A DNA stretch of 64,000 bases from Pseudomonas extremorientalis (lineage in GTDB: Bacteria; Pseudomonadota; Gammaproteobacteria; Pseudomonadales; Pseudomonadaceae): the NCBI RefSeq assembly GCF_001870465.1, contig NZ_MDGK01000047.1:1-64000 (forward strand), in the 5' to 3' direction. Each line of letters begins with the position of its first letter. The first letter of the stretch is position 1. The position numbers and the translations under genes were made by a program. The notes under the pieces were generated by a model. The model ran no database searches. It saw nothing but the letters and a program-made list of their open reading frames with translations, and was not told where the DNA came from. This document shows, one piece after another, positions 23,621 to 32,424 of this stretch.

Positions 23621-24529
23621 TCACGTATTCTGCGCCGCCCCGCCTTCGAGCTTGCGCCACAACAACCGCACATTCGCCTTGCGTACCAAGGCACAGCGGT
23701 ACAGGCGGATCTCCAGCGGCACATGCCATTGCGGCCCACCGCAGACCACCAGCTCACCACGCGCCAGCTCGGCACGCACGCTCAACTGCGGCACCCAGGC
23801 AATGCCCAGGCCTTCCAGGGCCATGCTCTTGAGGCTGTCGGCCATGGCGGTTTCGTACACCGTGGTGAAGCGCAGCGCACGCTGGCGCAGCAGCAAATTC
23901 ACCGAGCGACCGAGAAACGCGCCGGCGCTGTAGGCCAGCAACGGGACGCTGCCGTCGCCTTCCAGGTCGAACATCGGTTTGCCGTCGGCATCGGCGGCAC
24001 ACACCGGGAGCATTTCGGTGTTGCCCAGATGCAGTGACGGGAAGATGTCCGAATCCATTTGCATCGCGGCGTCGGGATCGTAGAACGCCAGCATCAGGTC
24101 ACAACCGCCTTCACGCAGGGCGTGCACAGCGTCGCCGACGTTGGTGGCCACCAGCCGCGTGGCGATGTTCAAGCCTTCGTTGCGCAGTTGCGCGATCCAG
24201 CGCGGGAAGAAGCCCAGGGCCAGGGAGTGCGCCGCAGCCACTTGCATGACCTCGCCCTGCCCGCCTTCCAGGTGATGCAAATGGCGCAGCACTTCACCGA
24301 GCTGCTCGACCACCGTGCGGGCAGTGACCAGGAACAACTGGCCCGCCGCCGTCAGCTCCACCGGCGTGCGCGAGCGGTTGACCAGGGTCAGACCCAGGGC
24401 CGCCTCCAGGCTGCGGATGCGTCGGCTGAACGCCGGCTGGGTGACGAAGCGCCGCTCCGCCGCCTGGGAAAAACTGCGGGTCGCCGCCAAGGCGCTGAAG
24501 TCTTCCAGCCATTTGCTCTCAAGGTTCAT
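23621..24529 (-). CDS. LysR-family regulator divergent from aspA
   Basis: The 302-residue protein has an N-terminal winged helix-turn-helix (WLEDFSALAATRSFSQAAER, then RFVTQPAFSRRIRSLEAALG) and a LysR substrate-binding domain. Start ATG 24529 (MNLESKWLEDF) gives the usual length. It is transcribed away from aspA with a 182-bp gap, and LysR proteins usually control the divergent gene, so aspA is the likely target. The ligand is unknown; aspartate or fumarate would be logical guesses. Confidence 0.87.
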   Translation of the reverse strand: MNLESKWLEDFSALAATRSFSQAAERRFVTQPAFSRRIRSLEAALGLTLVNRSRTPVELTAAGQLFLVTARTVVEQLGEVLRHLHHLEGGQGEVMQVAAAHSLALGFFPRWIAQLRNEGLNIATRLVATNVGDAVHALREGGCDLMLAFYDPDAAMQMDSDIFPSLHLGNTEMLPVCAADADGKPMFDLEGDGSVPLLAYSAGAFLGRSVNLLLRQRALRFTTVYETAMADSLKSMALEGLGIAWVPQLSVRAELARGELVVCGGPQWHVPLEIRLYRCALVRKANVRLLWRKLEGGAAQNT

Positions 24530-24711
24530 TACTGCCTCCCGTGGGTACGCACCATTTTGGCACACACGCCCGCCATGATAACCGGGTCACACTCACATTA
24601 TGCCGTTTGTGCATAGGCCAGTGTTTAACAGCATTGGCCCAAAAAGTTCTACAAGCCTAGCATTCGCAGCGTTCCGGCCAGTTCCGGGTCCATATCGAGA
24701 TGATTTCCGTC

Positions 24712-26136
<1,425 letters not shown>

Positions 26137-26516
26137 GCGTTTGTTGCACCGCTCACCAGGCTGAGGGACTAGACACCTCTCACCTTTTGAGGGCCTGAAG
26201 GCTCGTTCTTCAGGCCCTTTTTTTTGCCCCGAGGTTGTGAAATGAAGCCTATAAAAACGCCAATATCGCTCTGCAGGCCCACCGCCCAGCTGAAACCTTT
26301 AATCGCCCCGAGCAGACGGATCACGTTCGCCTAGGTATAGTGCCGCCCCTCTTCGCGTCAGAGATCGTCGGTTACGAGGTCCTGTACAGCGCGAAACCGC
26401 ATGAATAACAACACCCGCAAAAGGATTGGGGTCGAACGTCGTGCACTGCCTGGTGCTGAGCGATAGCGTCGAACCGTCCTGCGTTTGCCATTAGAAAAAT
26501 CAGCGAGGAACACTCC
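26137..26516. other. Intergenic region with aspA terminator and symporter promoter
   Basis: The first part holds the aspA terminator (26191-26226). A TATAGT at 26336-26341 is a plausible -10 for the symporter gene and would leave a leader of about 170 nt. I found no glycine-riboswitch core or strong hairpin in that leader and no coding sequence. Confidence 0.45.
26191..26226 (+). terminator. aspA terminator
   Basis: GGGCCTGAAG pairs perfectly with CTTCAGGCCC, followed by a run of eight T. Confidence 0.95.
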
Positions 26517-27968
26517 ATGCTCGAAGTCATCAACGACTTCCTCTCAGGGAAAGTACTGATCGTGCTCATTGTCGGGCTCGGCGGTTATTTCACGATTCGC
26601 TCGCGTTTCGTACAACTGCGTCACTTCTTCCACATGTTTTCGGTGTTTCGCGACAGCCTGAAAAACAGCTCCGACCAGCTCAGCTCCTTCCAGGCGCTGA
26701 TGCTCAGCCTGGCCGGTCGCGTGGGTGCCGGTAACATTGCCGGTGTCGGTATTGCCGTGACACTGGGTGGCCCGGGCGCCGTGTTCTGGATGTGGGTTAC
26801 CGCACTGGTGGGCATGTCGTCGAGCTTTATCGAGTGCTCCCTCGGCCAGCTGTACAAGCGCACCGACGCGGAAGGCACCTTCCGTGGCGGCCCGGCCTAC
26901 TACATCCAGCACGGTTTGCAAAAGCGCTGGCTGGGCATGGTCATGGCGTTCCTGTTGCTGGTGACCTTCGGTTTTGCTTTCAACGGCCTGCAAGCCCACG
27001 CCGTGACCCACTCGCTGAACAACGCCTTTGGCCTGGACACCACCTACACTGGCCTGGCGCTGGCGGTACTGCTGGGCCTGGTGTTCATCGGCGGGATCAA
27101 GCGCATCGCCTCGATTGCCGACCTGCTGGTGCCGGTCAAGACCCTGGTCTACATCGCCGTGACTCTCTATGTAATCGTGCTGCAATTCGACCATGTGCCG
27201 GCCATGCTCGCGACCATCGTCAAGAGCGCCTTCGGCCTCGACCAGGCCTTCGGGGGCCTGGTGGGCAGCGCGATCATCATGGGTGTGAAGCGCGGTGTGT
27301 TCGCCAACGAAGCCGGCCTGGGCAGTGCGCCTAACGTGGCGGCGGTGGCGTCGGTCGAACACCCGATCGCCCAGGGCGTGGTGCAGGCGTTCAGCGTGTT
27401 CCTCGATACCTTCGTGATCTGCACCTGTACCGCGTTGCTGATCCTGCTCTCCGGCTTCTACACCCCGGGCTTCGAAGGCGACGGCATTGCCCTGACCCAG
27501 AACTCCCTGGCGGCGGTGGTGGGCGACTGGGGCCGCATGTTCATCTCGGTGGCCCTGGCGTTGTTCGTGTTCACCTCGATCATGTACAACTACTACCTGG
27601 GCGAGAGCAATCTGCGCTTCCTGGTAGGCAACAACCGCAAGGTGCTGATGGGCTACCGCGCCCTGGTGCTGGTGCTGATTTTCTGGGGTTCCATCGAGAA
27701 CCTGAGCACCGTGTTCGCCTTCGCCGACATCACCATGACCCTGCTCGCGTTCGTCAACCTGTTCGCCCTGGCGTTCCTGTTCAAGATCGCCATGCGCATC
27801 CTCAACGACTACGACAACCAGCGCGCCGCAGGCATCAAGACCCCGGTATTCGATTCCAGCCAGTTCCCTGACCTGGACCTGGACCGCAAGGCCTGGCCAG
27901 CCAACCCGGTCAAGCCTGAGCCAAGCGCTCAAACTACCGCTGAACTGAACGCTCAAGCGCAACGCTGA
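26517..27968 (+). CDS. Alanine/glycine:cation symporter (AGCS family)
   Basis: The 483-residue inner-membrane protein has about eleven membrane segments and the AGCS signature LAGRVGAGNIAGVGIAVTLG near residue 62, plus GVKRGVFANEAGLGSAPNVA near 260. Members import D/L-alanine or glycine with Na+ or H+. The ATG at 26517 is preceded by a GAGGAA site. It stands between aspA and the asparaginase gene, so it may supply or balance amino acids for that pathway. A terminator lies just after the stop. Confidence 0.92.
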   Translation: MLEVINDFLSGKVLIVLIVGLGGYFTIRSRFVQLRHFFHMFSVFRDSLKNSSDQLSSFQALMLSLAGRVGAGNIAGVGIAVTLGGPGAVFWMWVTALVGMSSSFIECSLGQLYKRTDAEGTFRGGPAYYIQHGLQKRWLGMVMAFLLLVTFGFAFNGLQAHAVTHSLNNAFGLDTTYTGLALAVLLGLVFIGGIKRIASIADLLVPVKTLVYIAVTLYVIVLQFDHVPAMLATIVKSAFGLDQAFGGLVGSAIIMGVKRGVFANEAGLGSAPNVAAVASVEHPIAQGVVQAFSVFLDTFVICTCTALLILLSGFYTPGFEGDGIALTQNSLAAVVGDWGRMFISVALALFVFTSIMYNYYLGESNLRFLVGNNRKVLMGYRALVLVLIFWGSIENLSTVFAFADITMTLLAFVNLFALAFLFKIAMRILNDYDNQRAAGIKTPVFDSSQFPDLDLDRKAWPANPVKPEPSAQTTAELNAQAQR

Positions 27969-27983
27969 GTGTAGAGAGATGAC

Positions 27984-28028
27984 ACGCCGCCCGGCCTTGG
28001 GCATGCTCTGGGCCCGGCGGCGTTTTTC
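27984..28028 (+). terminator. Terminator after the symporter gene
   Basis: ACGCCGCC pairs with GGCGGCGT around a GC-rich loop, followed by five T. It ends 18 bp before the asparaginase ATG, so the asparaginase gene depends on read-through or on a promoter I did not find. Confidence 0.8.
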
Positions 28029-28045
28029 GTTCAGGAGAAAATTCG

Positions 28046-29023
28046 ATGTCCCCAGCTAACAACGTGATGGTGCTCTACACCGGTGGCACTATCGGCATGC
28101 AGGCCAGCGCCAACGGCCTGGCGCCCGCTTCAGGTTTTGAGGCGCGTATGCGCGAACAGCTTGCCGACGCGCAAGTGCCCGCCTGGCGCTTCCAGGAAAT
28201 GTCGCCGCTGATCGACAGCGCCAACATGACCCCCGTCTACTGGCAGCGCCTGCACGCCGCCGTGGTTGAGGCGGTGGACGCCGGCTGCGACGCCGTACTG
28301 ATCCTGCACGGCACTGACACGCTGGCCTACAGTGCCGCCGCCATGAGCTTCCAACTGCTCGGCCTGCCGGCGCCGGTGGTGTTCACCGGCTCCATGCTAC
28401 CCGCCGGCGTGCCCGACAGCGATGCCTGGGAAAACGTCAGCGGTGCCTTGGCGGCGCTGGGCGAAGGCCTGGCGCCGGGCGTGCAGTTGTTCTTCCACGG
28501 TGCGCTGATGGCGCCGACCCGCTGCGCGAAAATCCGCAGTTTCGGTCGCCACCCGTTTGCTGCCCTGCAGCGCAATGGCGGCGTCGCCCAGGCCGAAATG
28601 ATCCCGGCCGCCCTGCATTACCGTCAGCCCAAAGCCGTGGCCAACGTCGGTGTGCTGCCGCTGGTGCCGGGTATTGCCGCCGGGCAACTGGATGCACTGA
28701 TCGACAGCGGCATTCAGGCGTTGGTGCTGGAATGCTTCGGCAGCGGCACCGGGCCGAGCGACAACCCGGCGTTCCTGGCCAGCCTCCAACGCGCGCACGA
28801 TCAAGACGTTGTGGTGGTGGCGATCACCCAATGCCATGAAGGCGGTGTGGAGCTGGATGTGTACGAAGCGGGCAGCCGTTTGCGCGGCGTCGGCGTGTTG
28901 TCCGGTGGCGGCATGACCCGCGAAGCGGTGTTCGGCAAGCTCAATGCACTGCTCGGTGCGGGGCTCGACACCGCCGAGGTTCGTCGCCTGGTGGAACTCG
29001 ACCTGTGTGGCGAGCTGAGCTGA
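28046..29023 (+). CDS. ansA: Type I (cytoplasmic) L-asparaginase
   Basis: The enzyme hydrolyses asparagine to aspartate and ammonia. The 325-residue protein has no signal peptide and carries both catalytic threonine motifs: VLYTGGTIGM near residue 12 and LILHGTDTLAYSAAAMSF near 90. Length and lack of an export signal point to the AnsA type rather than the periplasmic glutaminase-asparaginase. An AGGAGA site precedes ATG 28046. Its product aspartate is the substrate of the nearby aspA enzyme. Confidence 0.9.
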   Translation: MSPANNVMVLYTGGTIGMQASANGLAPASGFEARMREQLADAQVPAWRFQEMSPLIDSANMTPVYWQRLHAAVVEAVDAGCDAVLILHGTDTLAYSAAAMSFQLLGLPAPVVFTGSMLPAGVPDSDAWENVSGALAALGEGLAPGVQLFFHGALMAPTRCAKIRSFGRHPFAALQRNGGVAQAEMIPAALHYRQPKAVANVGVLPLVPGIAAGQLDALIDSGIQALVLECFGSGTGPSDNPAFLASLQRAHDQDVVVVAITQCHEGGVELDVYEAGSRLRGVGVLSGGGMTREAVFGKLNALLGAGLDTAEVRRLVELDLCGELS

Positions 29024-29074
29024 CCGGCCTGTAACTTGCTTCCCTTCCAGCCATCCCCTGGCTGGAAGCCCCCT

Positions 29075-30067
29075 ATGCTGCACTCCCACCTGACCACTCT
29101 CAACGCCGTGTCCCTGGTGCTTAACGCTTTCAAGGCCGAAGGCTTGCCGGCCCAGGAACTGCTGGCTGGCAGCGGCATCTGCGCGGCGGACTTGAGCCGC
29201 GCCGACACGCGCATCACCACCAACCAGGAGATGCGCGTGTGTGCCAATGCCGTAGCGCGGCGTCGGGATATCGGCCTGGAACTGGGCCGGCAGATGCATG
29301 TATCGGCCTATGGCATGCTCGGCTATGCCCTGCTCACCAGTGCCACCTTTGGTGACGCCTTGCGCCTGGCGCTGCACTACCCGGCGCTGTTGGGAACACT
29401 TTTCGAGCTGAGCCTGGAGGAAGATGGCCAGCGCGTCTGGTTCACCGCCTGTGATTATCGCGAAGACCCGACGCTTGAGATGTTCAATGTCGAATTGTGC
29501 CTGGCCTCGCTGAAGGTCATCTGCGACGACCTGCTGGGCCAGCCGCTGCCACTGCTCGCCGCACGCTTCGAGTACGACGCCCCGGACTACTGCGCGCGTT
29601 ATACCGAAAGCTTCCCTTGCCCGTTGCAGTTCCAGGCCACCGCCAACGCGTTTGCCTTCGATCGGCACTGGCTCGAACAGCCACTGCCGCTGGCAGACGC
29701 CGTCACCCACCAGGCCATGGCCGAGCGCTGCCGCAAGCAGAACCTGGAGTTCACCGGGCGCCAGGCCTGGCTGGGCAGGATTCGCCAGTTGCTCACCGCG
29801 CAACTCAACGCCGCGCCGGGCCTGGAAGGCCTGGCCATGCAGATGAACTGCTCGGCGCGCACCCTGCGCCGGCATTTGCACGACCAGGGTTGCAGCTACC
29901 AGGAGCTGTTGGACGAGTTGCGCTTCGAGCGCGCCAAGCAACTGCTGGCGGAGGACCAGTGGCCGATCTACCGGATTGCCGAGGCCTTGGGGTTCAGCGA
30001 AACAGCGAGTTTCCGGCATGCATTTGTGCGCTGGAGCGGCGTAGCACCGAGCCAATTTCGAGCATGA
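29075..30067 (+). CDS. AraC-family regulator, arabinose-binding-like N-terminus
   Basis: A 330-residue protein with an N-terminal ligand domain of the type annotated Arabinose_bd (residues 15-205; GLELGRQMHVSAYGMLGYAL) and a C-terminal AraC DNA-binding domain of two helix-turn-helices (LAMQMNCSARTLRRHLHDQG, then IYRIAEALGFSETASFRHAF). ATG 29075 is used, since the upstream extension is proline-rich and unconserved. It is followed by the acetylpolyamine amidohydrolase gene. The direct repeats at 30101-30127 are likely its operator. Confidence 0.87.
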   Translation: MLHSHLTTLNAVSLVLNAFKAEGLPAQELLAGSGICAADLSRADTRITTNQEMRVCANAVARRRDIGLELGRQMHVSAYGMLGYALLTSATFGDALRLALHYPALLGTLFELSLEEDGQRVWFTACDYREDPTLEMFNVELCLASLKVICDDLLGQPLPLLAARFEYDAPDYCARYTESFPCPLQFQATANAFAFDRHWLEQPLPLADAVTHQAMAERCRKQNLEFTGRQAWLGRIRQLLTAQLNAAPGLEGLAMQMNCSARTLRRHLHDQGCSYQELLDELRFERAKQLLAEDQWPIYRIAEALGFSETASFRHAFVRWSGVAPSQFRA

Positions 30068-30100
30068 TGCGCCATTGAGGGGCGAATTACGGACAGACAC

Positions 30101-30127
30101 TTTGGCCATATTCATCCCCTTTTGGCC
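30101..30127 (+). promoter_or_regulatory. Direct repeat TTTGGCC, candidate AraC-type operator
   Basis: TTTGGCC occurs at 30101-30107 and again at 30121-30127, exactly 20 bp apart (two helical turns), in the gap between the AraC gene and the amidohydrolase gene. Direct repeats with this spacing are the usual AraC-family operator form. Function is inferred. Confidence 0.5.
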
Positions 30128-30198
30128 GCTCCTGTCGTTCTCTTGAACCGCGCCCACCGCAAGACTGCATGCACCGACCCAGCCTGCGGAGAACAAGA

Positions 30199-31233
30199 AT
30201 GCTGACGATCTACTCGGACGATCACCACCTGCACCACGGCCGCTGCGAATTGATGGACGGGCAACTGATGCCCTGCTTCGAAATGCCCTCGCGGGCCGAC
30301 CATGTGCTGCAGCGGGTCAAGGACCGCGAATTGGGGCCAGTGCAGGCGCCATACGACTTTGGCCTGGCGCCTTTGCAGCGCATTCACAACCGCGACTACC
30401 TGGATTTCTTCAAAGGCGCCTGGGCGCGCTGGACCGAATACGGCGAGGACGGCGATCTGCTGCCCTACACCTGGCCCGCGCGCACCCTGCGCCGCGTGCT
30501 GCCCACCAGCCTGCACGGCCAATTGGGCTATTACAGTTTCGACGGCGGCGCGCCGATTACCGCCGGGACCTGGCAGGCGGCCTACTCGGCGGCGCAAGTG
30601 GCGCTCACCGCACAACAGGCGATCCAGCGCGGCGCCCACAGTGCGTTCGCGTTGTGCCGCCCACCGGGCCATCACGCCGCCAGCGACTTGATGGGCGGTT
30701 ATTGCTACCTGAACAACGCCGCGATTGCCGCCCAGGCGTTTCTCGACCAGGGCCACCGCAAGGTCGCGATCCTCGATGTGGACTACCACCACGGCAACGG
30801 CACCCAGTCGATTTTCTACGACCGCCGCGATGTGCTGTTTACCTCGATCCACGGTCACCCGGAGGCCGAGTTTCCGTTTTTCCTGGGCTATGCCGATGAG
30901 AGGGGCGAAGGTGCCGGCGAAGGCTTCAACTTCAACTACCCGCTGCCCGCCGGCTCCGGCTGGGACACCTGGAGCGCAGCACTGGAGCAGGCCTGCCGGG
31001 AGATCGAACACTACGGCGCCGACATCCTCGTGGTCTCGCTGGGCGTGGACACCTTCAAGGATGACCCGATCTCCCAGTTCAAGCTCGACAGCCCGGACTA
31101 CCTGACCATGGGCGCGCGCATCGCACGCCTGGGCAAGCCGACGCTGTTCGTGATGGAAGGCGGTTACGCGGTGGAAGAAATCGGCATCAACGCCGTCAAT
31201 GTGCTCGAAGGTTTTGAGGGGGCCGCCCAATGA
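30199..31233 (+). CDS. aphA: Acetylpolyamine amidohydrolase (class II HDAC-like)
   Basis: The 344-residue enzyme removes acetyl groups from acetylputrescine or acetylcadaverine. The zinc-deacetylase signature is intact: CRPPGHHAASDLMGGYCYLN with the paired catalytic histidines near 158, ILDVDYHHGNGTQ with two zinc ligands near 195, GVDTFKDDPIS with the third, and EGGYAVEEIG with the catalytic tyrosine. ATG 30199 has a GGAGAA site. It overlaps the binding-protein gene by 4 bp (ATGA). This order matches PA1409-PA1410 of PAO1, where the enzyme is called AphA. Confidence 0.92.
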   Translation: MLTIYSDDHHLHHGRCELMDGQLMPCFEMPSRADHVLQRVKDRELGPVQAPYDFGLAPLQRIHNRDYLDFFKGAWARWTEYGEDGDLLPYTWPARTLRRVLPTSLHGQLGYYSFDGGAPITAGTWQAAYSAAQVALTAQQAIQRGAHSAFALCRPPGHHAASDLMGGYCYLNNAAIAAQAFLDQGHRKVAILDVDYHHGNGTQSIFYDRRDVLFTSIHGHPEAEFPFFLGYADERGEGAGEGFNFNYPLPAGSGWDTWSAALEQACREIEHYGADILVVSLGVDTFKDDPISQFKLDSPDYLTMGARIARLGKPTLFVMEGGYAVEEIGINAVNVLEGFEGAAQ

Positions 31234-32321
31234 ATATGCTCAAGTCGCTTGTGCTCTGCGCCGCCGTGCTGAGCAGCACCGCACACGCCGAAGAAAAAAC
31301 CCTGAAAGTCTATAACTGGTTCGACTACATCACGCCCAAGGCACTGGAGGATTTCAAGGCGCAGAACCCGAAGATCAAGCTGGTCTACGACATCTTCGAC
31401 ACCAACGAAGCACTGGAGGCCAAGCTGCTCACCGGCAACTCCGGCTATGACGTGGTGGTGCCCTCCAACGTGTTCCTCGCCAAGCAGATCGAAGCCGGCG
31501 TGTTCCAGCCCCTGGACCGCAGCCAATTGCCCAACTGGAACCACCTCGACCCCAAGCTGATGAAGCTGATCGAGGCCAATGACCCCGGCAATAAATTCGC
31601 CGTGCCCTACATGTACGGCACCATCCTGATCGGCTTCAACCCGGCCAAGGTCAAGGCTGCGCTCGGCGACAACGCTGCGGTGGACAGCTGGGACCTGATT
31701 TTCAAGGAAGAGAACATCAGCAAGCTCAAGCAATGCGGCGTGGCCCTGCTCGACTCGCCTTCGGAGATCCTGCCGTTGGCCCTGCAGCACCTGGGCCTGG
31801 ACCCCAACAGCAGCAACCCCAAGGACTACGTCAAGGCCGAGGCGCTGTTGATGAAGATCCGCCCGTACATCACCTATTTCCATTCGTCCAAGTACATGGC
31901 CGATATCGCCAACGGTGACATTTGCGTGGCCGTGGGTTATTCGGGCAGCTTCTCCCAGGCGGCCAACCGCGCCAAGGAGGCCAGGAACGGCGTAGTGGTG
32001 GATATGCGCCTGCCCAAGGAGGGCGCGCCGATCTGGTTCGACATGCTCGCCATTCCCAAGGGCGCGCAGAACCCACAGGACGCCTACACCTTTATCAACT
32101 ACCTGCTGCAACCCCAGGTGATCGCGCCGATCAGCGATTTTGTCGGCTACCCCAACCCGAACAAGGATGCGACCGAACAGGTCGACCCGGCGATCCGCAA
32201 CAACCCCAACCTGTACCCCACCGAGGCGGCGATGGCGGGGCTCTATACCCTGAAACCCCTGGGCCGTGATGCCGAACGTGCCAGGACCCGCGCCTGGACC
32301 AAGATCAAGTCCGGCACCTGA
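31230..32321 (+). CDS. Polyamine ABC transporter substrate-binding protein
   Basis: The 363-residue protein has a signal peptide (LKSLVLCAAVLSSTAHA) and a spermidine/putrescine-binding PotD/PotF fold: KTLKVYNWFDYITPKALEDF, DVVVPSNVFLAKQI, and AVPYMYGTILIGFNPAKV. Conserved aromatic and acidic residues around WFDYI match the polyamine pocket. It overlaps aphA, so the two are translationally coupled. No permease or ATPase follows, so it must work with a transporter encoded elsewhere. It may deliver acetylated polyamines to the AphA pathway. Confidence 0.9.
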   Translation: MNMLKSLVLCAAVLSSTAHAEEKTLKVYNWFDYITPKALEDFKAQNPKIKLVYDIFDTNEALEAKLLTGNSGYDVVVPSNVFLAKQIEAGVFQPLDRSQLPNWNHLDPKLMKLIEANDPGNKFAVPYMYGTILIGFNPAKVKAALGDNAAVDSWDLIFKEENISKLKQCGVALLDSPSEILPLALQHLGLDPNSSNPKDYVKAEALLMKIRPYITYFHSSKYMADIANGDICVAVGYSGSFSQAANRAKEARNGVVVDMRLPKEGAPIWFDMLAIPKGAQNPQDAYTFINYLLQPQVIAPISDFVGYPNPNKDATEQVDPAIRNNPNLYPTEAAMAGLYTLKPLGRDAERARTRAWTKIKSGT

Positions 32322-32344
32322 GACGCATACATAAACACCGCCCT

Positions 32345-32418
32345 CCTGACAGCGCGCTTTCTAGCATGGGCATACCCGAGGCAGAGCCTCGGCCTATGCC
32401 CATCACAAGCCTGTCAGG
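32345..32418 (+). promoter_or_regulatory. Nested inverted repeat in front of the giant protein gene
   Basis: Three nested inverted repeats share one centre: CCTGACAG (32345-32352) with CTGTCAGG (32411-32418), ATGGGCATA with TATGCCCAT (32366-32403), and CGAGGC with GCCTCG. The right outer arm contains the AGG that serves as ribosome site for the ATG at 32425. The structure may stop the polyamine transcript and limit translation of the next gene. Confidence 0.65.
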
Positions 32419-32424
32419 TCTCCC

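Noticed and set aside
26336..26516. Glycine riboswitch before the alanine/glycine symporter
   Set aside because: The conserved glycine-aptamer core and paired stems were not found; only an unexplained leader remains.
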